Positions 5,597 to 5,672 of a stretch of DNA of 5,672 bases are shown here, one piece after another. Within the stretch, counting starts at the first letter, position 1; the number at the start of each line of letters is the position of its first letter. The position numbers and the translations under genes are program-made. Under the pieces are notes generated by a model that saw only the letters and a list, made by a program, of their open reading frames with translations, had not been told where the DNA came from and searched no databases. Origin of the DNA: Moraxellaceae bacterium. GTDB lineage: Bacteria > Pseudomonadota > Gammaproteobacteria > Pseudomonadales > Moraxellaceae. The stretch lies in assembly GCA_014378805.1 (NCBI GenBank), contig JACMMY010000103.1, positions 1-5,672 on the forward strand, in the 5' to 3' direction.

Positions 5597-5672
5597 GAGC
5601 TGAGGATGCCCTACTCTCACATGGCGAATGCCACACTACCATCGGCGCAAAGAGGTTTCACTTCTGAGTTCG
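5597..5672 (-). rRNA. rrf: 5S ribosomal RNA, 3' part (partial)
   Basis: Read on the - strand, the edge begins CGAACTCAGAAGTGAAAC, one of the most conserved blocks of bacterial 5S rRNA. It continues with GCGCCGATGGTAGTGTGG and ATGTGAGAGTAGG, the loop E / helix IV region, and ends with CATCCTCAGCTC, the strand that would close helix I. Roughly the first 40 bases lie beyond the window. The 3' end is placed by alignment to E. coli 5S and is uncertain by a few bases. It is presumably the last gene of a 16S-23S-5S operon transcribed toward yehS. Confidence 0.93.

Noticed and set aside
1..5672. Mobile element, CRISPR, defence or novel multi-gene system
   Set aside because: No transposase, integrase, repeat-spacer array, toxin-antitoxin pair or terminal repeats were seen. 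Gene content and order look like conserved core genome.

Overview
This window looks like chromosomal DNA from a gammaproteobacterium of the family Moraxellaceae, close to Acinetobacter. The evidence is the wording of MinD (for example the DDISKDILKVPTLGVIPE and AGQAYDDLVARFLGEDRP stretches), the moderate-to-low GC content, and the gene set. This assignment is from remembered family sequences, not from a search. No insertion sequence, prophage, CRISPR array or tRNA is visible.

Layout, left to right. The last codons of an unidentified gene (ending at 67) are followed by a YihG-type membrane lysophospholipid acyltransferase (138-1112). Then comes an unnamed membrane protein (1148-2200) whose N-terminal half reads as a four-helix voltage-sensor-like domain without any pore module. 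The division-site selection genes follow: minC (2422-3126), minD (3352-4170) and minE (4167-4442). A 225-base gap separates minC from minD. It carries a good sigma70-like promoter and a structured leader, so minDE probably has its own transcription input. minD and minE overlap by 4 bases. Two hairpin terminators in tandem (4462-4509 and 4525-4571) close the min unit. Two small genes follow: a PA4642-family protein (4625-4912) and a YehS/DUF1456 protein made of two copies of one domain (4974-5435). All protein genes lie on the + strand.

At the right edge an rRNA operon arrives from the opposite direction: the 3' part of a 5S rRNA gene lies on the - strand (about 5597-5672). Between yehS and 5S stand two strong hairpins (5448-5497, bidirectional; 5536-5573, a perfect 16-bp stem) that insulate the convergent units.

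Functionally, the core is the Min oscillator: MinD is a membrane-bound ATPase, MinC the FtsZ antagonist it recruits, and MinE the factor that displaces MinC and triggers ATP hydrolysis. The two upstream genes both encode membrane proteins (phospholipid acylation and a putative voltage-sensor-like protein), but no functional link to Min is shown by the sequence. The window is mostly ordinary core genome. The points most worth checking are the pore-less voltage-sensor-like protein, the independent minD promoter with its palindromic leader, and the paired terminators.
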